Notes under the pieces: generated by a model
Told to the model about the DNA's origin: nothing
The model's input: only the letters and a program-made list of their open reading frames with translations
Database searches by the model: none
Shown: piece after piece, positions 19,255-27,254 of the stretch
Layout of the letters: every line of letters begins with the position of its first letter
Numbering within the stretch: position 1 is the stretch's first letter
NCBI RefSeq assembly: GCF_014490445.1
Contig: NZ_JACTUZ010000024.1
Location: forward strand, 1 to 43,068
Direction of reading: 5' to 3'
Source of the DNA: Pseudoroseomonas ludipueritiae
GTDB lineage: Bacteria > Pseudomonadota > Alphaproteobacteria > Acetobacterales > Acetobacteraceae
DNA: 43,068 nt
Made by a program: the position numbers and the translations under genes

Positions 19255-20187
19255 TCAACCCGGCTGGCGGCGCGGAGCCAGGGCGCCGCTGGCGGCCACC
19301 ACCCCGGCGATGATCAGGGCGCAGCCCAGCAGTTCCGGCCAGCCCGGCACCTCCCCCAGCAGCAGCACCGCCACCGCCACCACAGCGGCAGGCGTCAGGG
19401 CCGTGATGGCGGAGGTGCGGGCAGCGCCCAGGTGCCGCACCGCCGTGGTGAAGGTGATCAGCGCCACCACCCCGGCCATGACCCCCTGCACCAGCACCTG
19501 CCGCAGCAGCACGGGCGTGGGCGTGGCCTGATAAGCCGCCCGGATCTCCCCGGCGGCGAGGGGCAGCAGCAGCACCACAGACCAGAAGCCGACAAAGGCC
19601 GCCGCCTCGGTGCCCGTCAGGCCGCTGCGGCGGAAGAAGACCGTATAGACCGACCAGGAGAGCGCGGCGCAGAGGATCAGCAGATGCCCACGCCAGCCGC
19701 CACCGGCGAGGTCCAGCAGGCCGGAGCCGGTGATGGCCAGCACCCCGGCCGTGATCAGCACCACGCCCGCCGCCCGGATGCCGCCGATCCTTTCCCGGAA
19801 CACCAGGGCGGAAAGCAGGGCGATGAACATCGGCAGGGTGCCGGTCAGCAGCGGCCCGGCCTCCGCCGCCGGGGCGAAGTGCAACCCGTAGAGCACCAGG
19901 AACTGGTAGGGCAGCCCGGCGAAAAGCAGCCCCAGCAGCGCCAGCTTCGGCGCCCGGCGCGGGACCAGCCGGATGCGCCACCACCAGGGCGCCAGCAGCA
20001 GCGCGGCGGTGCCGAAGCGTACCAGCGCCAGCAGCGCCGGGCTTAGCGGCTGCGCGCCGGCCATGGCGAAGCGGCTACCGATGATCCAGGTGGTCCACAT
20101 CGCCACCGTCAGCAGCGCCGCCGCCAACCCGGCACGGAAGGACGGCACGAAGCCATCGCCGCCTGAAGCGGGGGTGGCCTTGGTCAC
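19255..20187 (-). CDS. DMT-superfamily (EamA) permease
   Basis: About 310 residues with ten predicted membrane helices in two EamA repeats: helix 1 LAAALLTVAMWTTWIIGSRFA, repeat-1 end PLLTGTLPMFIALLSALVFRERIGG, repeat-2 end SAITALTPAAVVAVAVLLLGEVPGWPELLG. EamA proteins export amino acids and small metabolites across the inner membrane. No ATG fits. GTG at 20187 is my choice; an in-frame TTG at 20208 is the alternative, and neither has a strong ribosome site. Same strand as PhoD upstream and DAHP synthase downstream, with gaps of 90 and 123 bases, so co-transcription is uncertain. Confidence 0.82.
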   Translation of the reverse strand: MTKATPASGGDGFVPSFRAGLAAALLTVAMWTTWIIGSRFAMAGAQPLSPALLALVRFGTAALLLAPWWWRIRLVPRRAPKLALLGLLFAGLPYQFLVLYGLHFAPAAEAGPLLTGTLPMFIALLSALVFRERIGGIRAAGVVLITAGVLAITGSGLLDLAGGGWRGHLLILCAALSWSVYTVFFRRSGLTGTEAAAFVGFWSVVLLLPLAAGEIRAAYQATPTPVLLRQVLVQGVMAGVVALITFTTAVRHLGAARTSAITALTPAAVVAVAVLLLGEVPGWPELLGCALIIAGVVAASGALAPRRQPG

Positions 20188-20277
20188 GCAGGGGGTTCCG
20201 TCAGGCAATGGGACAGTGTCTCTGCCGTTTCCTCCGCCTTCTCTAGCTCAGGGCCAAGCCGGCCGGAACCCCTTCCT

Positions 20278-21873
20278 TCAGGCCGGTTGCGGCCCCGGGC
20301 GCCCATCTTCCACCACGAAGCGCCCCCGGTCCTCTCGCGCCGCGCCAGAGGTGGAGACCTGCGCCACGGCCCGGAAGGTGGCGGTGAAGCTCTCCGGCGA
20401 CACCTCATGCAGGGTGTAGCCGCGCCGGTTGTTGATGAAGGCGAGATGCGGATTACGCGCCAGCACCCGCGCGCTGGAAGGCCGTGCCTCGGACCCATCG
20501 CCGCCGGAGGAAATGGAGGTGGCGGTGAACTCGGTGCCCGTGGCCAGGCTGTCCTCCCGGTCGTGATCGAGGTGCAGGGTGCCGGCCAGGGCCATGTGCA
20601 TGTCGCCCGAGACCACCACCAGATTTGGCACGCCTTGCAGCGCTTCCAGCACGCGGCGCCGGGCGGCGGGGTAGCCGTCCCACTTGTCCATCGCCAGGCG
20701 CGGCTCGGCATCCCGGCCGGAATCCAGCCGCAGCATCGGCACCTGCTGCGCCAGCAATTGCCAGCGGGCCTCGCTGCGGCCCAGGCCATTGGCCAGCCAG
20801 GACTGCTGCGCCGGGCCAATCATCTGTGCAGCGGGGTCCTGCTGCGCGGCGCAGATGGGCTTCACCCCATCGCCACAAGACTGGTCGGTGCGGAAGGAGC
20901 GGGTGTCCAGCACCGCGATATCCAGCAGCCGGCCATAGCGCAGGGCACGGTAGGCCTTGATCTCCGGCCCGCGCGGCAATTGGGCGCGGCGCAGCGGCAT
21001 GTGCTCGTACCACGCCTGGAACGCGGCCTGCTTGCGCAGGGCGAAGACCTCCGGCGGCACGGCGGGGCGGTTGGGGTTGCCGCCATCGTCCTGGCTGAAG
21101 GGACCGGCCCAGTTGTTCTGCACCTCGTGGTCGTCGAAGGAGGGCAGGAAGGGATGTGCCGCATGCGCCGCCGCGAGATCCGGGTCGAGCTTATACAGCG
21201 CGTAGCGGGCGCGGTACTCGTCCAGCGACAGTGGCTCTGGCCCGTTATGCGGGCGGATGGCGCTGGCGCTGCGGCCGGATTCATAGATGTAGTCGCCGTA
21301 GTGGAAGACGAAGTCGAGGTCCTCTTCCTCCGCCACATGGCGCCAAGCGGTGTAGAGCCCGTGCTGGTAGTTCTGGCAGCCCGCATTGACGAAGCGCAGC
21401 CGCGCCGGGGCGGCATCCACAGCCGGCGCGGTGCGGGTGCGCCCGGTGGGCGAAAGCCATTCCCCCAGGCGGAAGCGGTAGAAATACGGGCGGCCGGGTC
21501 GCAGCCCACCAACCTCGGCGTGCACGGCATGGGCCAGCTCGGGCCGCGCCAGTTCCTCGCCCGTCGCGGCGAGGGTGGTGAAGCCGGGGTCTTCCGCCAC
21601 CTCCCAGCGCACCGGGATGGCGACGCGTGGCATGCCTCCGCCCGCCAGCGGCTCCGGCGCCAGCCGGGTCCAGAGCACCATGCCATCGGGCCAGGGATCG
21701 CCGGAGGCCACGCCCAGGGTGAAGGGGTCGCGCGGCAGGGCCGGCGCGGCCAGGGCGTGGCGGGCGGAGGGCGGCTGCAAGGCGGCCAGGGCCGCCATGC
21801 CAAGCCCGCCGCGCAACAGGCTACGGCGGGAGAGTTCCAGGATATGGCGGGCGGTGCTGTCCATGCCGCCCAT
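20278..21873 (-). CDS. phoD: PhoD-like alkaline phosphatase/phosphodiesterase
   Basis: 531 residues. The N-terminus has a twin-arginine signal (SRRSLLRG at 15-22, then a hydrophobic stretch ending near ALAAPA), so the folded enzyme is exported by Tat with its metals. PhoD marks follow: FTLGVASGDPWPDGMVLWTRLAPEP, HYGDYIYESG, LPSFDDHEVQNNWAGP, AVLDTRSFRTDQ and VVSGDMHMALAG, supplying the Asp, Tyr, Asn and His ligands of the Fe-Ca site. It hydrolyses phosphomono- or diesters in the periplasm for phosphate scavenging. A 7-4-7 direct repeat at 21899-21916, 26 bases upstream of the start, looks like a PHO box and predicts PhoB control. Confidence 0.9.
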   Translation of the reverse strand: MGGMDSTARHILELSRRSLLRGGLGMAALAALQPPSARHALAAPALPRDPFTLGVASGDPWPDGMVLWTRLAPEPLAGGGMPRVAIPVRWEVAEDPGFTTLAATGEELARPELAHAVHAEVGGLRPGRPYFYRFRLGEWLSPTGRTRTAPAVDAAPARLRFVNAGCQNYQHGLYTAWRHVAEEEDLDFVFHYGDYIYESGRSASAIRPHNGPEPLSLDEYRARYALYKLDPDLAAAHAAHPFLPSFDDHEVQNNWAGPFSQDDGGNPNRPAVPPEVFALRKQAAFQAWYEHMPLRRAQLPRGPEIKAYRALRYGRLLDIAVLDTRSFRTDQSCGDGVKPICAAQQDPAAQMIGPAQQSWLANGLGRSEARWQLLAQQVPMLRLDSGRDAEPRLAMDKWDGYPAARRRVLEALQGVPNLVVVSGDMHMALAGTLHLDHDREDSLATGTEFTATSISSGGDGSEARPSSARVLARNPHLAFINNRRGYTLHEVSPESFTATFRAVAQVSTSGAAREDRGRFVVEDGRPGPQPA

Positions 21874-21898
21874 CCTGCCATGCTTCAGCCTGACAGGG

Positions 21899-21916
21899 GA
21901 TGAAGCGCAGATGAAG
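21899..21916 (-). promoter_or_regulatory. PHO-box-like direct repeat upstream of phoD
   Basis: On the minus strand the heptamer CTTCATC is repeated exactly, separated by TGCG (11-bp period), 26 bases upstream of the phoD ATG. PhoB sites are two CTGTCAT-like heptamers with a 4-bp spacer. The TCAT core and the geometry match; the first bases of the heptamer do not. Confidence 0.5.
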
Positions 21917-21922
21917 TCCTGC

Positions 21923-23374
21923 TCAGCGGCCGCGCGTCACCAGCCGGCCGGGCTTGGCGCCCGTCGCCTTGCCCTCGGCGAAGGAAACCACGCCATTGGC
22001 CCAGACCTGCTCAATGCCCAGGCTCATCTGCACCGGGTTCTCGAAGGTGGCGTTGTCGATGACGGTGTTGGGGTCGAACAGCACGAGATCGGCATAGGCG
22101 CCCTCGCGGATCACGCCACGGTCCACCATGCCGAAGACCTGGGCGCAGCGGCCGGTCATCTTGTGCACCGCCGTCTCCATGTCGAAGAGGCCAAGCTGGC
22201 GAGAATAGAAGCCCAGCACGCGCGGAAAGGTGCCCCAGAGGCGCGGATGCGGCTTGGCGTCATGCGGCAGGCCGTCAGAGCCGATCATGGAAAGCGGATG
22301 GCGCATGATGCGGCGCACATCCTCCTCGTCCATCTGGAAGGTCACGGCGCCGGCGGGCAGCAGCCGCTCGGCCGCGCCGCGCATGTCGGTGTTCCAGCCG
22401 CGCGCGATCTCGGACAGGTCGCGCCCCGCCATTTCCGGGTAAGGCACGGACCAGCTGATCAGCACGCGGGTATCCGCCCGCACCTTCTCCGGCATCAGCA
22501 CGGTGGAGCCGGCGGGATAGGGATACATGTCGAAGGCCACTTCCTGCATGGAAGCGGCGGCCTCGATCAGCGCCAGGGTCTGCACGCTGCGGCCGTAATT
22601 CTCCGGCATCGAGCACTTGTGATGGCTGATATGGACCGGCAGGCCCAGCCGCGTGCCGATGCGCAGCGTCTCCTCGATCGAGGCCAGGACATGGTCGGCC
22701 TCGTCGCGCATGTGGCTGGTGTAGAGGCCGTTGGTGGTCTTCAGCGCCTCACCGACCGCGATCACCTCCTCGGTCGTCGCCGCCTTGTTCAGCGGATAAT
22801 AAAGGCCGGTGGAGAAGCCCGAGGCGCCCTCGGCCAGGGACTGCTTCAGCCGCGCGTGCATGCGGTGGATCTCGCTATCCTTGGCCGGGCGGTGCACGTC
22901 GCCCTCCATCGCCTCCACCCGCAGCGTCTGGTGTCCGACCAGGGCATAGGTGTTCACCTCGCTGCCCTGCTTCTTCAGCGCATCGGCATAGTCGCCGAAG
23001 CTGTCGAAGGTCCACCACTGCTCATCGCCCAGCAGGTCCAGCGGCGCCGGCGGCCGCTTGGTGGTATGGCGCATGGGCGCGAGGCTGATGCCGCAATTGC
23101 CCACCACCACGGTCGTCACGCCCTGGCTGATCTTGCAGAGCGTGCAGGCCGGGCCGCAGAGCACCGCGCGGTCGTCATGCGTATGCGCGTCGATGAAGCC
23201 GGGCGCGAGGGCCTTGCCGGTGGCGATGATCTCGCGGTCCGCGCTGGCGCCGCCGAGGTCGCCGACCGCCACGATACGGTCGCCGGTGACGCCGACATCG
23301 CCGAGGCGCCGGGGCGCGCCGGTTCCATCGAAGATCGTGGCATCGCGGATGATGATGTCGCAGCGCAGCGCCAT
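21923..23374 (-). CDS. N-acyl-D-amino-acid deacylase (amidohydrolase superfamily)
   Basis: 483 residues. After the N-terminal beta-sandwich (DIIIRDATIFDGTGAPRRLGDVGV) the metal motif FIDAHTHDD gives H64 and H66, and VGNCGIS gives C94, the bridging Cys typical of D-aminoacylases. Later motifs SHMRDEAD, HISHHKCSMPENYG and the catalytic Asp in MIGSDGLPHD complete the (beta/alpha)8 zinc site. C-terminal ADLVLFDPNTVIDNATFENP closes the sandwich. It releases D-amino acids from N-acyl derivatives and is cytoplasmic (no signal peptide). GAGGA lies upstream of ATG. It is divergent from the penicillin-acylase-family gene (158 bases), suggesting shared control. Confidence 0.9.
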   Translation of the reverse strand: MALRCDIIIRDATIFDGTGAPRRLGDVGVTGDRIVAVGDLGGASADREIIATGKALAPGFIDAHTHDDRAVLCGPACTLCKISQGVTTVVVGNCGISLAPMRHTTKRPPAPLDLLGDEQWWTFDSFGDYADALKKQGSEVNTYALVGHQTLRVEAMEGDVHRPAKDSEIHRMHARLKQSLAEGASGFSTGLYYPLNKAATTEEVIAVGEALKTTNGLYTSHMRDEADHVLASIEETLRIGTRLGLPVHISHHKCSMPENYGRSVQTLALIEAAASMQEVAFDMYPYPAGSTVLMPEKVRADTRVLISWSVPYPEMAGRDLSEIARGWNTDMRGAAERLLPAGAVTFQMDEEDVRRIMRHPLSMIGSDGLPHDAKPHPRLWGTFPRVLGFYSRQLGLFDMETAVHKMTGRCAQVFGMVDRGVIREGAYADLVLFDPNTVIDNATFENPVQMSLGIEQVWANGVVSFAEGKATGAKPGRLVTRGR

Positions 23375-23532
23375 GGCAGGCAGTCCTCAGGTCACACAGG
23401 AGGCGCGGATCATGCATCGGGTATGCCGGTTGATCCAGCCATCCCGCTACGATCAGGCCGCCTTGCGCGGATTGCGCATCTCTCCCCTGCCCCCTAGCCT
23501 GCCGCCGCTACAGAGAGCGGGAAGCCTGCCCC

Positions 23533-25908
23533 ATGACCGACGCCACGCCCCCCACCGCCACGCGGGAAACGATCACGCTGGAAGGGCTGAAGGCCCCCGC
23601 CAGCATCGTGGTGGACCGCTGGGGCGTGCCGCACCTGCGCGCGGAATCCGAGGCCGACCTCTGGTTCATCCAGGGCTTCAACGCGGCGCGGGACCGGCTG
23701 TGGCAGATCGACCTCTGGCGCAAGCGCGGCCTGGGGCTGCTGGCGGCCGACTTCGGCCCCGGCTACCTGGCGCAGGACCGCGCCGCGCGGCTCTTCCTGT
23801 ATCGCGGCGATATGGACGCCGAATTCGCCGCCTATGCGCCGGATGCGCGCGTCATCTGCGGCGCCTTCGCCGCCGGCATCAATGCCTATGTCGATCTTTG
23901 CGAGCGGGAGCCCGGGCGCCTGCCGCCCGAGTTCACGCAGATGGGCACGAAGCCCGCGCATTGGGCCGCCGACGACGTGGTGCGCATCCGCACCCATACC
24001 CTGACGCGCAACGCGCTCTCCGAAGTCATCCGCGCCGCCGTGCTGGCGCGCGCCGACCTCGCCACCGACCTGCTGCGCAAGGATATCGAGCCGATGCGCG
24101 AGCCGACCCGGCCGGAAGACCTGGACCTCGGCAGCCTGGAAACCGCCTGCCTCGATATCTTCAAGCTCGCCACCGCGGCGGTGACCTTCAGCCCGGAGCG
24201 CCTCGCTGCGCCGCTGGAGGACTGGCGCCGCTGGGCCCAGGTGGCGGATAGCGGCGAAGTGATGCGCAAGGCCGAGATGGAAGGCTCCAACAACTGGGCC
24301 GTGCATGGCAGCCGCACCGAAAGTGGCCGCCCCATCCTGGCCAGCGACCCGCACCGCGCCCATGCAGCGCCGGGCCTGCGCTACATCGTCCATCTGGAAG
24401 CGCCGGGCTTCAACGCCATCGGCGCCGGCGAGCCGGCGGTGCCGGGCATCTCCATCGGCCATAACGGCACGGCGGCCTTTGCCCTGACCATCCATGGTGC
24501 CGACCAGGAAGATGTCATGGTCTACGAGACCATCGGCGATGGCAGCAGCTATCGCTACGGCGACGGCTATGAGCCGATGATCGAGGAAATGGCCGAATTC
24601 ACCGTGAAGGGGCATGAGACGCAGAGCCTGCCGCTGCGCTTCACCCGCCACGGCCCCATCATCGCCGAGGCGCCGGGCCGCGCCGTCGCCGTCCGCACCG
24701 TCTGGTCGCTGCCGGGCTCCGCGCCTTACCTGCGCAGCCTCACCGGCATGCGCGCCACGACGCTGGAGGATTACCAGGAGGCGATGCGCGGCTGGGGCAC
24801 GCCCTCGGTCAACCAGGTCTACGCCGATACCTCCGGCACCATCGCCTGGATGCCCGCCGGCTACGCGCCGCAGCGCCCCAACTGGGATGGCCTGCTGCCC
24901 ATGCCGGGCGATGGCCGCTACGAATGGTCCGGCCTGCTGGACCCGGCGGAATACCCCACCATCGTCAATCCGCCGGAAGGCTTCGTCGCCTCCGCCAATG
25001 AGCAGAACCTGCCGGCGGATTGGCCGCACGAGCAGAAGATGTTCGGCTTCGAGTGGACCGAGGCTTCCCGCGCCCGCCGCATCCGCGAGGTGCTGGGGCG
25101 GATCGGCATCAACGAGCAGCCGCTGCACCGCGTGGAGGATTCGGCGGCGCTGCAGACGGATGTTCTGTCCATCCCCGCGCGGCGGCTTTGCGCGCTGCTG
25201 CTGCGCCTGCCGCGCAGCGGTGCGGCGCCGGAACTCTGGGCGGCGCTGACACTGCTGGAGGAATGGGACCACCAGTTGCGCGCCAACAGCGCCGCCGCCG
25301 CGCTCTTCGAGGTCTTCCTGGCGAAGTTCCTGAAGCCGCGGATGCTGGAGGCGCTGGTGCCCGATGCCTCGCTGCGCCCGCTGCTGCTGCCGCAGGACAA
25401 TGAAGTGCTGCTGCGCGTGCTGGAGCAGCCCGACAACCGCTTCGGCACCGACCCGGCGGCGGGGCGCGATGCGCTGCTGGCAAGCTGCCTGACCGATGCC
25501 TTCCGTGATTGCGAGAAGCGGATGGGCGCCTCCCCCTCCGGCTGGGAATGGGGCAAGCTGCACCACGGTTATTTCCAGCATGCGCTTTCCGGCCTGCCGG
25601 ATGCGCCCGCGCATCTGGATGTCGGGCCGTTGCCGGTGGGTGGCAGCGCCTCGACGCCGATGCATACGGGCTACCGCCCCAGCGACTTCCGCGCCATGTA
25701 CGGCGCCTCCGTGCGGCTGGTGATGGATGTCGGCGAGTGGGACAAGAGCATCGCCATCAATGCGCCGGGCCAGTCGGGCGACCCGCGCTCCCCGCACTAT
25801 GCGGACCTGGCGCCGAGCTGGTCGCGCGGCGCCTATGTGCCGCTGCTGTATTCGCGCGACGCGGTAGATGCGATGGAGATGCAGCGGATCGAACTGATCC
25901 CCGGCTGA
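23533..25908 (+). CDS. Penicillin acylase (S45) family Ntn hydrolase
   Basis: 791 residues. The precursor layout of peptidase family S45 is visible: an alpha-chain-like N-terminus (VVDRWGVPHLRAESEADLWFIQGFNAARDRLWQIDLWR), a linker, then the autocleavage site EGSNNWAV with the presumed nucleophile S252, and beta-chain motifs GRPILASDPHRA, GISIGHNGTAAFALTIHGAD and RFTRHGPIIAE. Family members deacylate beta-lactams, acyl-homoserine lactones or other N-acyl compounds. Most are periplasmic, but no signal peptide is seen: the start MTDATPPTATRETITLEG is polar. The GGGAAG ribosome site fits this start. It is divergent from an N-acyl-D-amino-acid deacylase, hinting at N-acyl amino-compound catabolism. 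The actual substrate is unknown. Confidence 0.9.
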   Translation: MTDATPPTATRETITLEGLKAPASIVVDRWGVPHLRAESEADLWFIQGFNAARDRLWQIDLWRKRGLGLLAADFGPGYLAQDRAARLFLYRGDMDAEFAAYAPDARVICGAFAAGINAYVDLCEREPGRLPPEFTQMGTKPAHWAADDVVRIRTHTLTRNALSEVIRAAVLARADLATDLLRKDIEPMREPTRPEDLDLGSLETACLDIFKLATAAVTFSPERLAAPLEDWRRWAQVADSGEVMRKAEMEGSNNWAVHGSRTESGRPILASDPHRAHAAPGLRYIVHLEAPGFNAIGAGEPAVPGISIGHNGTAAFALTIHGADQEDVMVYETIGDGSSYRYGDGYEPMIEEMAEFTVKGHETQSLPLRFTRHGPIIAEAPGRAVAVRTVWSLPGSAPYLRSLTGMRATTLEDYQEAMRGWGTPSVNQVYADTSGTIAWMPAGYAPQRPNWDGLLPMPGDGRYEWSGLLDPAEYPTIVNPPEGFVASANEQNLPADWPHEQKMFGFEWTEASRARRIREVLGRIGINEQPLHRVEDSAALQTDVLSIPARRLCALLLRLPRSGAAPELWAALTLLEEWDHQLRANSAAAALFEVFLAKFLKPRMLEALVPDASLRPLLLPQDNEVLLRVLEQPDNRFGTDPAAGRDALLASCLTDAFRDCEKRMGASPSGWEWGKLHHGYFQHALSGLPDAPAHLDVGPLPVGGSASTPMHTGYRPSDFRAMYGASVRLVMDVGEWDKSIAINAPGQSGDPRSPHYADLAPSWSRGAYVPLLYSRDAVDAMEMQRIELIPG

Positions 25909-25939
25909 CCAGCCAAACCGGCGGGGAAAGGAGGAGCGG

Positions 25940-26743
25940 ATGACGATCTTTCTTTGCAAGGCCTGCGGCACCTCCTACCCGGATGCGCCGCACCCCCCCG
26001 CCCATTGCCCCATCTGCGAGGATGAGCGGCAATATGTTCCCGCCAGCGGCCAGGCCTGGATCTCGCGTGAGGCATTGGCCGAGGGGCATGTGAATGCCTG
26101 GCGCCAGCACGAGCCCGGCCTGCTGAGCGTGCAGACCATGCCCGCCTTCGCCATCAACCAGCGCGCCTTCCTGCTGCGCACGCCCGCCGGGAATATCCTG
26201 TGGGACTGCATCGCGTTGCTGGATGACGCGACAAAGGAACTGGTGCGTGGCCTGGGCGGGGTGAGGGCCATCGCCATCTCCCACCCGCATTACTACACCA
26301 CGATGCAGGACTGGGCCGCTGCCTTCGGCGCCACGGTCCACCTGCATGCCGCCGACCGTGAATGGGTGATGCGTCCCGATCCCGCCATCCACTTCTGGGA
26401 CGGCGAGACGCTGGAAATCCTGCCCGGCGTTACGCTGATCCGCGCCGGCGGGCATTTCGCCGGCGGCACCGTGCTGCACTGGGCTGGCACCGAGGATGGC
26501 GCGGGCGCGCTGCTGCCGGGCGACATTGTGCAGGTGGCGCCAGGCGCGCGCCGCGTTTCCTTCATGTGGAGCTACCCCAACATGATGCCCCTGCCCGCCA
26601 CCGAGATCCGCCGCGTGGCGGCGCGGCTGGCACCCTGGCGCTACAGCCGCATCTACGGCGCCTTCAAGGGGCAGGAGGTCCTGGCGGATGGGCCGGAGAT
26701 CGTGGCCCGCTCCGCCGCCCGGTATATCGAGCTGCTGGGCTAG
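25940..26743 (+). CDS. Metallo-beta-lactamase-fold protein with N-terminal zinc ribbon
   Basis: 267 residues. The first 30 residues hold a CxxC-x13-CxxC knuckle (C6, C9, C23, C26: FLCKACGTSYPD and HCPICED), a rubredoxin-like zinc or iron site. The rest is an MBL fold, but the canonical HxHxDH is HPHYYT (H115, H117, then Y118-Y119). The next ligands are H172 (GGHFAGG) and D195 (LLPGDI), and the last His is absent (IYGAFKGQEV). It may bind one metal or none. The ribosome site AAAGGAGGAG is strong. It follows the penicillin acylase gene by 31 bases and is probably co-expressed. The function is unknown. Confidence 0.83.
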   Translation: MTIFLCKACGTSYPDAPHPPAHCPICEDERQYVPASGQAWISREALAEGHVNAWRQHEPGLLSVQTMPAFAINQRAFLLRTPAGNILWDCIALLDDATKELVRGLGGVRAIAISHPHYYTTMQDWAAAFGATVHLHAADREWVMRPDPAIHFWDGETLEILPGVTLIRAGGHFAGGTVLHWAGTEDGAGALLPGDIVQVAPGARRVSFMWSYPNMMPLPATEIRRVAARLAPWRYSRIYGAFKGQEVLADGPEIVARSAARYIELLG

Positions 26744-26753
26744 GGAGCGGCCT

Positions 26754-27254
26754 TCACCACTCGATCGGCCGCCAGAGCGACACCGGCGGCGATTCCTTGG
26801 CGCGGATCGCCGCCTGCAATTCCGTTTCCAGGGCCGAGAGGAAACGGGACTTGTCGGAACCCTGCATCGGCGCCGGGCCGCGCGTGGTGGCGCCGGTGGA
26901 GCGCAGGTGCTCCGCCACCGCCCGCCCGGCCAGGGCGCCGCCGATATTGTCGGTGGTCCAGACCGTGCCGTTATGCTTCAGCGCCCGCGCGCCCTTGGCC
27001 AGGCAGCGGGAAGCGAGCGGGATATCGGCGGTGACGCAGACATCATGCTCGGCGATATGCTCGGCGATCCAGTCATCCGCGATATCGGCGCCTTCGGACA
27101 CGATGACGCGCTTCACCCAGTCCACCTCCGGCAGGCGGATGCCGCGCGCCCCGTTGCTGACCACATGCACGATGAGGCCGAGGCGCTCCGCGACGCGGAA
27201 CACCTCGTCCCGCACCGGGCAGGCATCGGCGTCGATGTAGACTTCAGGCTTCAA
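26754..27254 (-). CDS. YaiI/YqxD family (DUF188, UPF0178) protein
   Basis: 166 residues: the start VYIDADACPVRDEVFRVAERLGL, then DIADDWIAEHIAEHDVCVTADIPLASRCLAKGA and AEHLRSTGATTRGPAPM, which is the full DUF188 pattern. The fold is PIN/NYN-like with conserved acidic residues (D8, D10 and a later DIPLA Asp), so a nuclease activity has been suggested for the family but is unproven. The start is TTG at 27254, overlapping the upstream amidohydrolase stop as TTGA; no ATG fits. The 3' end lies 10 bases from the convergent MBL gene. Confidence 0.87.
   Translation of the reverse strand: MKPEVYIDADACPVRDEVFRVAERLGLIVHVVSNGARGIRLPEVDWVKRVIVSEGADIADDWIAEHIAEHDVCVTADIPLASRCLAKGARALKHNGTVWTTDNIGGALAGRAVAEHLRSTGATTRGPAPMQGSDKSRFLSALETELQAAIRAKESPPVSLWRPIEW

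Noticed and set aside
17908-20046. 712-codon plus-strand open frame
   Set aside because: Antisense to DAHP synthase and the DMT permease; no family resemblance.
23494-25971. 825-codon minus-strand open frame
   Set aside because: Exact shadow of the penicillin acylase gene; amino acid composition is not protein-like.
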